The position numbers were made by a program, and so were the translations under genes. Of a DNA stretch of 64,000 nucleotides, positions 52,560 through 61,247 are shown one piece after another. The stretch is from positions 124,001-188,000 of the forward strand of contig NZ_JAUDUY010000002.1 of NCBI RefSeq assembly GCF_030380815.1, read 5' to 3'. The number at the start of each line of letters is the position of its first letter. The first letter of the stretch is position 1. This DNA is from Robiginitalea aurantiaca (GTDB lineage Bacteria > Bacteroidota > Bacteroidia > Flavobacteriales > Flavobacteriaceae). The notes under the pieces were generated by a model. That model ran no database searches and was not told the origin of the DNA. It saw only the letters and a program-made list of their open reading frames with translations.

Positions 52560-53504
52560 ATGAAAGTCACCGTTTGCCTGATTCAGGACGCCCCTGTTTT
52601 CTTTGACAAAACCAAAACCCTGGAAAAGGTGGAGGAACTTACGAGAAAACACGCAAGCGAAGGTTGTGAGCTCATTGTCTTTCCCGAATCGTTTATCCCC
52701 GGATACCCCAGAGGATTTACCTTTGGGGCCAAAGTTGGGAGCAGAAGTAAACCCGGCCGGGAGCTTTACAGCAAATATCACGAGAACAGCATCGATCTGG
52801 AGGGTGCGGATTTAAAATGGCTTGAAAATCTGGCCCGTGATGTAAACGCCTACCTGGTCCTCGGTGTTACCGAAAAGCGGAAGGAAAACGGAAGCCTCTA
52901 TTGCTCCATGCTGTACCTGTCCCCTACCGACGGGCTTTTAGGGGTGCACCGAAAAATCAAACCAACGGGCACAGAACGCCTGATATGGGCTGAAGCGAAT
53001 GCATCCTCCCTGGTAAGTTTCCAGACCCGGGTAGGCAGATTAGGCGGCCTGATCTGCTGGGAAAATTACATGCCACTCGCCCGTATGTCCATGTATCGGA
53101 AAGGCGTGGAAATCTATATAGCGCCAACGGCAGATTCCCGGGAAGGGTGGACCGCGACCCTCAGGCACATTGCGCTTGAAGGACGCTGCTTTGTACTGGG
53201 ATGCAACCAGTTCTTTACCAAATCCATGTATCCTGAGGAATACCAAACGCTTCTCGAAGGGGAACCCGAAGACCTTTGCAGGGGAGGTAGTGCGATAATC
53301 TCTCCTATGGGGGAGGTCCTCGCCGGACCGTTGTTCGATACCGCAGGGGCTTTAATTGCAGACCTGGATTTAGAAGATATCATCCCTTCCAAAATGGATT
53401 TCGACGTTATCGGCCACTACGCAAGGGACGACATTTTCAGGTTTGATATTCCAAACCAGCCGGAGACACTACAGGAACAGGGGCCACTCAATCCAAAGGC
53501 ATAG
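52560..53504 (+). CDS. Nitrilase-superfamily C-N hydrolase
   Basis: 314 residues. Catalytic Glu-Lys-Cys triad: E43 (VFPESFIPGYP), K132 (HRKIKPTGTER) and C166 (LICWENYMP). The CWENYMPL context and length match branch-1 nitrilases (aliphatic or aromatic nitriles) rather than amidases. Cytosolic. A -7-like TACTTTTA at 52476-52483 lies 77 nt upstream. Substrate unknown. Confidence 0.9.
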   Translation: MKVTVCLIQDAPVFFDKTKTLEKVEELTRKHASEGCELIVFPESFIPGYPRGFTFGAKVGSRSKPGRELYSKYHENSIDLEGADLKWLENLARDVNAYLVLGVTEKRKENGSLYCSMLYLSPTDGLLGVHRKIKPTGTERLIWAEANASSLVSFQTRVGRLGGLICWENYMPLARMSMYRKGVEIYIAPTADSREGWTATLRHIALEGRCFVLGCNQFFTKSMYPEEYQTLLEGEPEDLCRGGSAIISPMGEVLAGPLFDTAGALIADLDLEDIIPSKMDFDVIGHYARDDIFRFDIPNQPETLQEQGPLNPKA

Positions 53505-53701
53505 GTTGCAACCGCATTCCCAAACGGAATCCCGTGTATGCCGATTGCCGTCTTTCCTACGTCCTGCTGTCGGGGGGAACTAATCGGTGGACTGCACCCC
53601 CCAACCTCGAAAATTTTCCTATTTTTAAAGGTGACCCGAAAAACGCTAATCAACCCCCGGTCCTGCCTTTTGGGTTTGGACCGAACTAAACCCTTTTCCC
53701 G

Positions 53702-56700
53702 ATGAAGTTTCCTTTCAGATACCTGTTTTTTTTTAGTGTACTGCTTACCGGATTTACGCTTGGCGCGCAACAGGCAGATGCCGACTCAAACCGATCCGTT
53801 GCCATTGACACATCCTTCTATAATGGTCTGGAATGGCGCAATATCGGCCCAAATCGCGGAGGTCGATCCCTGGGTTGCGCCGGTAGTCCTTCTAGGCCCT
53901 ATGAGTACTATTTTGGGGCTACGGGCGGGGGATTATGGAAAACTACGGATGGTGGAAATGAATGGAAAGCGGTCACGGACGGCCAGGTTACCAGCTCTTC
54001 CGTAGGAGCCGTTGCTGTAGCCGAAACCAATCCGGATATTGTGTATATCGGGATGGGCGAAGTACAGCTCAGGGGAAGCATCACCCAGGGAGACGGGGTA
54101 TATAAAAGCAGTGATGCCGGAAAAACCTGGAAGCATCTCGGCCTTGAAGAAACCCAGGCAATTGCCAGGATCCGCATACATCCTGCGAATCCCGATATCG
54201 TATACGTGGCTGCCCTGGGGCATCCCTATGGAGCGAATGAAGAACGGGGTGTTTTCCGATCTACCAATGGGGGCACAACCTGGGAAAAAGTATTGTACGT
54301 GGGTCCAAAAGCTGGTGCAGTAGACCTGATTATAGACCGGAATAATCCACAAGTCCTCTACGCCACCACCTGGGAAGTTTACCGGAAAGCCTGGAAGATG
54401 TGGGGAGGCGGAGGCGACAGCAAGTTATGGAAGTCTGTGGACGGCGGGACTACCTGGTCCGACCTAACGGCCAATGCGGGCATGCCGGAAGGACCGATCG
54501 GAAAAATTGGGGTGACCGTTTCTCCTGTAGATTCCAACAGGGTCTGGGCCATCGTTGAGGCCAACGAAGGGGGCGTATTTCGTTCCGACGATGCCGGTAA
54601 GACATGGGAGCGGACCAATGATGAGCGCAAGCTCAGGCAGAGGGCTTTCTATTATTCCAGGATTTATGCGGACCCCGTTGATAAGGAAACCGTCTATTGC
54701 CTGAATACAGGGTTTTACAAATCGACAGACGGAGGTAAAACTTTTGACACTACCCTGAAAGTACCCCACGGGGATAATCACGACCTCTGGATAGACCCTA
54801 CAAACCCGGATCGGATGATCAATTCCAACGACGGAGGAGGTAATGTGAGTATTAATGGGGGGAAAACGTGGACGGAACAGGATTACGTAACCACCCAGTT
54901 CTACCATGTGATGACCACAAGTGATGTCCCCTACCATGTCGCAGGGGCACAACAGGATAACAGTACCCTTGCCATGCCAAGCGACGGCTGGGACCATATG
55001 CAGGCCCGGGGACCGAATCACGGTTGGTATTACGCTGTCGGTGGAGGAGAAAGTGGATGGATTACGCAGCACCCGGATAATCCCGATATTTTTTACGCCG
55101 GCAGTCAGGGTGCCCTGCTCACCCGTTACGATCGGAGTACCGGCCAGCGCCGGGATATTCAGGTGTACCCCCGTTTCTTTTCCGGGGAACCCGCAGAAGC
55201 GCTTCCGGAGCGCTGGCAATGGACATTCCCCATTATGTTCGCCCCTCAGGATTCCCGGATAATGTATACCTGTTCCCAGCACGTCTGGAAAACAATGGAT
55301 GACGGGCAGTCCTGGGAAAAAATAAGTCCGGACCTGACCTATGCCGATCCTGAAACCCTGGGCAAAACCGGGGGAGTCATCACCATGGACATGAACGGCC
55401 CGGAGATCTACGCCACGGTTTTCGCCCTGGCTCCATCATGGCATGACGTCAAAACGATTTGGGCAGGATCAGATGATGGCAAGGTCCATATTACAAGAGA
55501 TGGCGGCGGGAACTGGGAGGATATCACCCCGGAAGAACTGCCCAAATTCTCACGGATCAGTATTATCGATGAATCCAAACACCGACCCGGAACCCTTTAC
55601 CTGGCGGCAAACCGCTATCAGGTGGATGACCGGCAACCCTACGTTTTTAAAACCCACGATTACGGGAAGACCTGGACGAAAATAATCAATGGGATTTCCG
55701 AGGGTCATTTTGCCCGGGCAGTCCGGGAAGATCCTATCCGGGAGGGGCTTCTATTTCTCGCGACAGAGCACGGGGTATATTTCTCTATCGACGATGGGGC
55801 CCAGTGGCAGTCACTCCAATTAAACCTACCGGATACACCCATACGCGATTTAGTGATCAAAGATGACGACGTGGTCCTGGGATCCCATGGGAGGGGGTTC
55901 TGGATTCTGGATGACATACGCCCTTTAAGACAGTATTCTGAAGAGATGAAAGACAAGGCCGCCGTCCTGTTTACCCCTGCAAACGCCATCAGGGGGATAT
56001 CAGATGCGACGGTTCAGTACTACCTCAAAGAAGCCCTGGATACGATAACCGTTGAGATCCTCGATGCTCAGGACCGGGTGGTAAATACATACACCGGGAG
56101 TCAGCCGGCCTATGAAGAAGATCCGGACCTCCCCTGGTGGCAACGAGGAGGCTCCTCTAAGCCCACCACGGCACAGGGACTCAATGCATTCACCTGGGAT
56201 TTAAGGTATCCGGGGGCTACAACCTTTGAAGGGATGATCATCTGGAGTGCCAGACCCCAACGGGGGCCAAAAGCACCACCAGGAGCCTACAAAGTCCGCA
56301 TAAAGACCGCGTATGGAACAGAAACCAGGCCCTTCAGTATTGTGATGGACCCTAACCTGAAGGGCATTTCTCAGGCCGACCTGGAGGCCCAGTTCGAACT
56401 CTCCAACCAGATCATGGGTAAAACCAGCACAGCCAATCAAACCGTTATCGATATTCGGAAAATGAAGTCCCACCTCGAAGAAAACCGGGATCAGATTCCC
56501 GCGGGTGCTTTCCAAAAAACCGTACAACCCTTTATGGATCAGCTAAGTGCGGTAGAGGAGGAACTCTATCAGGTGAAGAACCAGTCCAATCAGGATCCGC
56601 TGAATTTCCCGATCAAACTGAACAACCGCCTGGCCTCCCTGAGACGCAGTGTGGAAACGGGGGATGCCCGACCTACGGATGGAGCTTACAAGGTCTATAA

Positions 56701-56821
56701 TGAGCTCTCGGCTGAACTCGACGCCCATTTGAACACCTTGAATACGGTCCTGAAAAAAGAGCTGCCCAAGGTCAATAAAGTCCTTGGAAATAACGGTATT
56801 GACCCTATTGAAAGCCAATAG
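53702..56821 (+). CDS. Exported Asp-box (BNR/VPS10-like) propeller protein A
   Basis: 1039 residues with a signal peptide (RYLFFFSVLLTGFTLGAQ). About eleven Asp-box motifs (for example KTTDGGNEWK, KSSDAGKTWK, RSTNGGTTWE, KSVDGGTTWS, ITRDGGGNWE) make one or two large beta-propellers over roughly residues 40-735. The remainder holds a beta domain and a helical C-terminal segment. This is the sortilin-like/glycosyl-hydrolase-type BNR family common in Bacteroidota. No catalytic sialidase residues can be identified, so a binding role is as likely as hydrolysis. It is convergent with a paralogue at 56941. Confidence 0.85.
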   Translation: MKFPFRYLFFFSVLLTGFTLGAQQADADSNRSVAIDTSFYNGLEWRNIGPNRGGRSLGCAGSPSRPYEYYFGATGGGLWKTTDGGNEWKAVTDGQVTSSSVGAVAVAETNPDIVYIGMGEVQLRGSITQGDGVYKSSDAGKTWKHLGLEETQAIARIRIHPANPDIVYVAALGHPYGANEERGVFRSTNGGTTWEKVLYVGPKAGAVDLIIDRNNPQVLYATTWEVYRKAWKMWGGGGDSKLWKSVDGGTTWSDLTANAGMPEGPIGKIGVTVSPVDSNRVWAIVEANEGGVFRSDDAGKTWERTNDERKLRQRAFYYSRIYADPVDKETVYCLNTGFYKSTDGGKTFDTTLKVPHGDNHDLWIDPTNPDRMINSNDGGGNVSINGGKTWTEQDYVTTQFYHVMTTSDVPYHVAGAQQDNSTLAMPSDGWDHMQARGPNHGWYYAVGGGESGWITQHPDNPDIFYAGSQGALLTRYDRSTGQRRDIQVYPRFFSGEPAEALPERWQWTFPIMFAPQDSRIMYTCSQHVWKTMDDGQSWEKISPDLTYADPETLGKTGGVITMDMNGPEIYATVFALAPSWHDVKTIWAGSDDGKVHITRDGGGNWEDITPEELPKFSRISIIDESKHRPGTLYLAANRYQVDDRQPYVFKTHDYGKTWTKIINGISEGHFARAVREDPIREGLLFLATEHGVYFSIDDGAQWQSLQLNLPDTPIRDLVIKDDDVVLGSHGRGFWILDDIRPLRQYSEEMKDKAAVLFTPANAIRGISDATVQYYLKEALDTITVEILDAQDRVVNTYTGSQPAYEEDPDLPWWQRGGSSKPTTAQGLNAFTWDLRYPGATTFEGMIIWSARPQRGPKAPPGAYKVRIKTAYGTETRPFSIVMDPNLKGISQADLEAQFELSNQIMGKTSTANQTVIDIRKMKSHLEENRDQIPAGAFQKTVQPFMDQLSAVEEELYQVKNQSNQDPLNFPIKLNNRLASLRRSVETGDARPTDGAYKVYNELSAELDAHLNTLNTVLKKELPKVNKVLGNNGIDPIESQ

Positions 56822-56940
56822 CTATACCAACAGCTGTAGATACTTCAGAATTAAGAGGTTATGGGATGTCTCACCCACCAGATTCCCACGGGACTTAAAA
56901 TCTCGTTGTGCAGCCTGATGGAAGCATGCACCCTCAATAC

Positions 56941-59900
56941 CTATTCGAGTTTCTGACCCGGTGTCCAGGGCGCCCCGGCCGCCTCGAGATCGGCCTGAAA
57001 TTTGTCGAGGTCGTCCATAAATGTGCGTAAATCCCCTTTAAAGCCCTGGTACTCCCGCCTGGCAATTTCGACCTGTTCCTTTTGGGTAGCCGTAGGGGGC
57101 TGTCGCGTTTCCCAATGCCCGTAAACCACTCCTCCAACCCGGGAAGCAATGGATGGTACCGTCGATTCATTCATCCGCTGCATCACCTGATCTCCGGTAA
57201 GGCGTTCCTGCAAGCCCGCCATGCGGTCCTCAAGTGCGTTTAATTGTTCAAAATGGGCTGAGGTAGCCCGAGTAGTCCGGGGAAGCGCGGCTTCCATGTA
57301 ATTAAGCCTTCTGCCTGCTTCGCTCAGGCTTCTCCGGGACGCCGAAATTTCCCTGGAAAGTACCCCGGTGCTTTGCTGAAATGCTGAAATAGCCTCAAAA
57401 TCAGTATTGGAGTCGTCCCCGGGCAAGGGACGAACCCTAAATTCTTTCGGGCTTCCCTGAGCTGTTAATTTCCCGTCGTGCAGGATGTAAAGGGTGGCAG
57501 AATAGGTTCCGGGGGCAGCGAGGGGCCCCTGAGGATCCCCTGCCCAGGGAGGCTGAAAATCGGGGACTTCAAGGGAAACCGGGTTTGGAGCGGCAAATCT
57601 CAGGTCCCAGGAGGTTCGGTGCAGTCCTTCAGAAGCCTCGGCTTTCAGCCACCGAACGGGATTATCTCCGGAATCTTTTATCAACAGAAGGACTTCAGGT
57701 TCTCCTTCCAGGCGTTCTGCCCTGAGCTGGTCCCATCCCGGAAAGGGGATACTCGCATTCTGAGCACGCAGCTTTTTCTCGCGATCCTCTCGCCCCGACT
57801 TACCTGTCTTGGGGACTTCACTGAGGTAATACGTCAACACCGCGCCAAAAGGCGGGTTGTCCCCCACATAAAGTGTACTTCCAAGTGTGGGCATCGCCTT
57901 AGCCTGCATAGGCGTATTGGGGATATACCACCAGGCATCGCGGACATCAAAGAGCGTGTTGGCCTTACGGTTAAAAACCGCCGATATCTCACGGAGGGCT
58001 GAATAGTCATCCAGCACATAAAAACCCCTCCCAAATGAAGCTCCAACCAGGTCGTTATCCCTTTTATGCAATTCGATATCCCGAAAGGGAATCGTCGGGA
58101 GTCCCCCTTTGAGTTGGATCCAATTGCCACCGCGGTTGTGGGAAAAATAAATTCCGTATTCCGTACCGATAAAAAGTAAATTCGGGTCGAGGTGATCCTG
58201 TTTTACAACCCAGACAATGGTTTTAGCAGGCAAATCAGATGTGATGGATTTCCAGGATCTGCCCCGGTCCGAACTCATGAACAGATACGGCTTAAAATCT
58301 CCTTTTTTATGGACATCCACCGAAACAAATACGGTGTTATCATCGTGGGAAGAGGCCTCAATATCCGTTATAAAAGCACGTGTGGGAACCTTGGGAAGCG
58401 ATGCCATTTTACGCCAGTTTTGCCCCCCGTCTTCACTGACCTGAAGCATACCATCATCCGAACCTGTATAGAGTAATCCTTCAACTCCCGGGGATTCGGA
58501 AATTGCAGTAAGGGTAGCGTATTTGGACATCGCCCCGGTGTCGTAAAGTGCATCTACGCTCCATACCCTGTCCCCCATTTCAAGCTCGTACCGGTTTGTA
58601 TTTGTCGTCAGGTCACCACTGATCGCGCTCCAGGAATCTCCCCTGTCCTCACTTCTCCAGACCCTTTGGGAGCCAAAGTACAGGCGCCTGGAATTATGCG
58701 GACTAACAATCACCGGACTATCCCAGTTCCAGCGCTCCGGAGGGTCCGAAGGGCCTGGTTGGGGCTGTATGTTCAAAACCTCTTCAGTCCTGCGGTCCAG
58801 GCGATGCAGCAACCCTTGTTGTATTTCCATGTAAACTGTATTGGGGTCCTCCGGGTCAAAAACGGATTCATAGCCATCTGCCCCCAGTGGCACATACCAG
58901 TCCTGATTGCGTACCCCTTCAATATTCTGAGTTCTGGAAGGACCTATTAAGGTCCCTAAATCCTGAGCTCCACCTACGATGTTGTAAAAGGGTTCCGCGT
59001 TGTCCAGTCCGAGTTTATAAAACTGGGAAACCGGCAGGTTGGGAAAATGACGCCAGGTAGCTCCCTGATCATACGATTCGTACAGCCCGGCATCCGTACC
59101 CGCGATAAGGTGTTGCCCGTCATTCGGATCGATCCAGAGTGTATGGTTATCACTGTGCTTTTCACGTCCCGTGCCCAGATAGTCAAATGATGCACCCCCA
59201 TCTCTGGTAACATGCAGAAACACATCCATCTGATATACGAGGTTCGGATCCGTTGGAGAAACTTCAATTTCCTGGTAATAGTGGGGTCCGGTACCCCCTG
59301 AAATATAGCTATTGCGTCGCTCCCAACTTTCCCCTTTATCGGTGGAACGGTAAAAGCCCTTATCCCCTTGCGCTGCTTCAATCGTAGCATACACTAAATT
59401 CGGGTTTGCCGGACTAACGCCAAGGCCGATTTTGCCCATATCCCCTTTGGGCAGGCCTGACTGTACCTGCTTCCAGGTAAGGCCGTTATCCGTAGACTTG
59501 TAAATACCAGAATTGGGGCCGCCGGCCATCAGGGACCAGACATGCCGGCGCCTCTGGTACGCCGCTGCATAGAGAACATCCGGGTTGGACGGGTCAAATT
59601 CAATGTCTGTTACCCCGGTATTTGCATCGATTTGCAGAACGAGATCCCAGGTGTTGCCTCCATCTGCTGACCTGAACAGACCCCGTTGGCCTCCAGAAGC
59701 CCAAAGCGGGCCTTCGGCTGCCACAAAAACGATATCACTATTCCTGGGATCTACCAGGATTTTACCAATATGCTCCGAATCCTTAAGGCCCTTGTTTTGC
59801 CATGTCCGGCCGCCATCCTTACTGAGGTAAACCCCATCACCCCAACCCACATGGCGCCCGCTGACATTCTCCCCTGAACCTACCCACACCGTCTCGGGAT

Positions 59901-60219
59901 TCCCGGGATCCAGGGTAACACAACCTAAGGAATACGACGCCTGTTCGTCGAATACAGGTTTCCAGGTAGTCCCGCGATTCATCGTTTTCCAAAGTCCCCC
60001 TGAACCTACGGCTACGTACCAGGTATTTGGATTTTGGGGATTTACCGCAATGTCCGCGATACGTCCTCCCATGACGGCGGGTCCGATCTCCCGGAACTCC
60101 AGAGCAGCCGTTACCTGTTCAAGGGAAGGAAGGTCATTTTGTTGGCCGGATACACCTAGTACACTCAGAAAAGTGATTGCTATAGAAAAGAGCGCCGGAT
60201 ACCTGAAATTTCTAAACAT
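56941..60219 (-). CDS. Exported Asp-box (BNR/VPS10-like) propeller protein B
   Basis: 1092 residues with a signal peptide (MFRNFRYPALFSIAITFLSVLGVSGQ). Eleven Asp-box motifs, including KTMNRGTTWK, LSKDGGRTWQ, RSADGGNTWD, KSTDNGLTWK, RSEDRGDSWS, VSEDGGQNWR. Same architecture as protein A; shared segments such as GSHGRGFWILDDIRPLR versus GASFGRGFYVLDDYSALR and matching starts (EWRNIGP / EFREIGPAVMGGR) show paralogy. A -7-like box TATCTTTA (minus strand, 60263-60270) lies about 45 nt upstream of the ATG. Ligand or substrate unknown. Confidence 0.85.
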   Translation of the reverse strand: MFRNFRYPALFSIAITFLSVLGVSGQQNDLPSLEQVTAALEFREIGPAVMGGRIADIAVNPQNPNTWYVAVGSGGLWKTMNRGTTWKPVFDEQASYSLGCVTLDPGNPETVWVGSGENVSGRHVGWGDGVYLSKDGGRTWQNKGLKDSEHIGKILVDPRNSDIVFVAAEGPLWASGGQRGLFRSADGGNTWDLVLQIDANTGVTDIEFDPSNPDVLYAAAYQRRRHVWSLMAGGPNSGIYKSTDNGLTWKQVQSGLPKGDMGKIGLGVSPANPNLVYATIEAAQGDKGFYRSTDKGESWERRNSYISGGTGPHYYQEIEVSPTDPNLVYQMDVFLHVTRDGGASFDYLGTGREKHSDNHTLWIDPNDGQHLIAGTDAGLYESYDQGATWRHFPNLPVSQFYKLGLDNAEPFYNIVGGAQDLGTLIGPSRTQNIEGVRNQDWYVPLGADGYESVFDPEDPNTVYMEIQQGLLHRLDRRTEEVLNIQPQPGPSDPPERWNWDSPVIVSPHNSRRLYFGSQRVWRSEDRGDSWSAISGDLTTNTNRYELEMGDRVWSVDALYDTGAMSKYATLTAISESPGVEGLLYTGSDDGMLQVSEDGGQNWRKMASLPKVPTRAFITDIEASSHDDNTVFVSVDVHKKGDFKPYLFMSSDRGRSWKSITSDLPAKTIVWVVKQDHLDPNLLFIGTEYGIYFSHNRGGNWIQLKGGLPTIPFRDIELHKRDNDLVGASFGRGFYVLDDYSALREISAVFNRKANTLFDVRDAWWYIPNTPMQAKAMPTLGSTLYVGDNPPFGAVLTYYLSEVPKTGKSGREDREKKLRAQNASIPFPGWDQLRAERLEGEPEVLLLIKDSGDNPVRWLKAEASEGLHRTSWDLRFAAPNPVSLEVPDFQPPWAGDPQGPLAAPGTYSATLYILHDGKLTAQGSPKEFRVRPLPGDDSNTDFEAISAFQQSTGVLSREISASRRSLSEAGRRLNYMEAALPRTTRATSAHFEQLNALEDRMAGLQERLTGDQVMQRMNESTVPSIASRVGGVVYGHWETRQPPTATQKEQVEIARREYQGFKGDLRTFMDDLDKFQADLEAAGAPWTPGQKLE

Positions 60220-60351
60220 GGTTTCTTCTTTGGTTGGGTTGGTCCTGTCCCGGGTTAGAGGTTAAAGATATGGAAAGCCGCAATATCTACGAACAGCCTG
60301 GATCTGATCTCCCCATTAAGAGGTGTCCTGAGAAACTCATCAGAAATTTGC

Positions 60352-60359
60352 TATCTTTA
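60352..60359 (+). promoter_or_regulatory. -7-like box before the metallothionein-like gene
   Basis: TATCTTTA, one base off TAnnTTTG, would start transcription near 60364 and leave a ~46-nt leader before the ATG at 60410. No TTG is found 17-23 nt upstream. Confidence 0.45.
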
Positions 60360-60409
60360 AGGAAACCCTGGATTCGGCCCCGGCATGAGAATCTCAAAAA
60401 AAATTCCAG

Positions 60410-60526
60410 ATGAATACGTGTACATGTACCAATTGTGAATGTTCCAAATGCAATTGCGGAAACTGTAAGGAGGCCCAATGCCCTTGTAATTCCTGCGACT
60501 GCAGCCGTTGTGATTGTTGTAATTAA
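60410..60526 (+). CDS. 38-residue cysteine-rich, metallothionein-like peptide
   Basis: ATG at 60410 opens a 38-codon frame ending TAA at 60524-60526. Fourteen of 38 residues are Cys, at 4, 6, 9, 11, 14, 16, 19, 24, 26, 29, 31, 34, 36 and 37. They form six Cys-x-Cys pairs in a regular CxCxxCxC rhythm, in two halves (4-19 and 24-37) joined by KEAQ; there are no aromatic residues and no His. This is the sequence logic of metallothioneins, which bind soft metals (Zn, Cu, Cd) through thiolate clusters. It does not look like the SmtA/BmtA bacterial family (~55 residues with His). It is divergent from the propeller-B gene. Start and metal specificity are inferred. Confidence 0.75.
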   Translation: MNTCTCTNCECSKCNCGNCKEAQCPCNSCDCSRCDCCN

Positions 60527-60852
60527 TTCATGCGGGGTTGTACAGCGGAAATCCGCCTCACCCCCCCTTTCACATTGCCTCAGTATCTCCTGCAAAGGGC
60601 TGTACTGGTACGGGTTTCTTTTACACCCTTTTGGGATCGACTCCCCCCAGTCCTTATGCCATACTATTGCGTCAGACCTGGGTTTCTTAAAAAAATCAGC
60701 TACAGGGTGGTAAATTACCGGTCGCGGTCCAAAAAAGCCTGAATAAAGAAATGCTGAAAGGGTGCGAAATCGTACTCGGAAACCAGAAAACTTTTTAGTA
60801 CTTTAACTTTCCTGATTTCAGTCCAAGTGAAATCATCAAATCACTTTGAGCA
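60527..60852. other. Intergenic region without a recognised gene
   Basis: About 325 bp between the Cys-rich peptide and the zinc-ribbon-like gene. Open frames here (for example 60530-60742) lack coding character. A short GCGGAAATCCGC palindrome follows the Cys-rich gene but has no T-run after it. Confidence 0.5.
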
Positions 60853-61137
60853 ATGGCTAAGAAAAATTCATTTCTGGACTTTTTCAAAAAGAATAAGTCT
60901 TTATCCGGAGAAGCTTCTCCCGAGGGGTATTGCCCGAATTGTTGGGGCAGGCAGGAATACGGAGGGGAGTTCTACGAAGCTGTTCGAAATTACAGTCACG
61001 ATGTCGATGCCCATGACCCGCATGACGGATGGGTTTTGGACTATGCAAAGAAGCACCTGGATGGCATTCAATTAGTCCGGGAGGACGACCATAAAGTATG
61101 CCAAAATTGCAAGGTCACCTACCGTCTGGAATCCTAA
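60853..61137 (+). CDS. Small zinc-ribbon-like protein
   Basis: 94 residues, cytosolic. Two CxxC knuckles about 55 residues apart (GYCPNCWGRQEY and KVCQNCKVTYRL) suggest a treble-clef or ribbon zinc site enclosing a DVDAHDPHDGWVLDYAKKHLDGIQLVRED insert with several Asp/His. I do not recognise the family beyond conserved hypothetical proteins of flavobacteria. Closeness to the Cys-rich peptide may be coincidental. Confidence 0.75.
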   Translation: MAKKNSFLDFFKKNKSLSGEASPEGYCPNCWGRQEYGGEFYEAVRNYSHDVDAHDPHDGWVLDYAKKHLDGIQLVREDDHKVCQNCKVTYRLES

Positions 61138-61247
61138 CGTACCCTATTTTCAGGAAAGTTGGTTTTGGCATGCACATATGACCAGGTGCGCTGACTGGAA
61201 GCTGTACGAACCACCTTTCATTTATTACAGGCACTAATCACTACAAA

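Noticed and set aside
54464-55282. 272-residue minus-strand frame inside propeller protein A
   Set aside because: Antisense of Asp-box repeats; composition reflects reverse-complemented Gly/Asp/Trp codons.
60530-60742. 70-residue frame after the Cys-rich peptide
   Set aside because: No family similarity or compositional sign of coding; overlaps other equally open frames, and its Pro/Arg content looks random.
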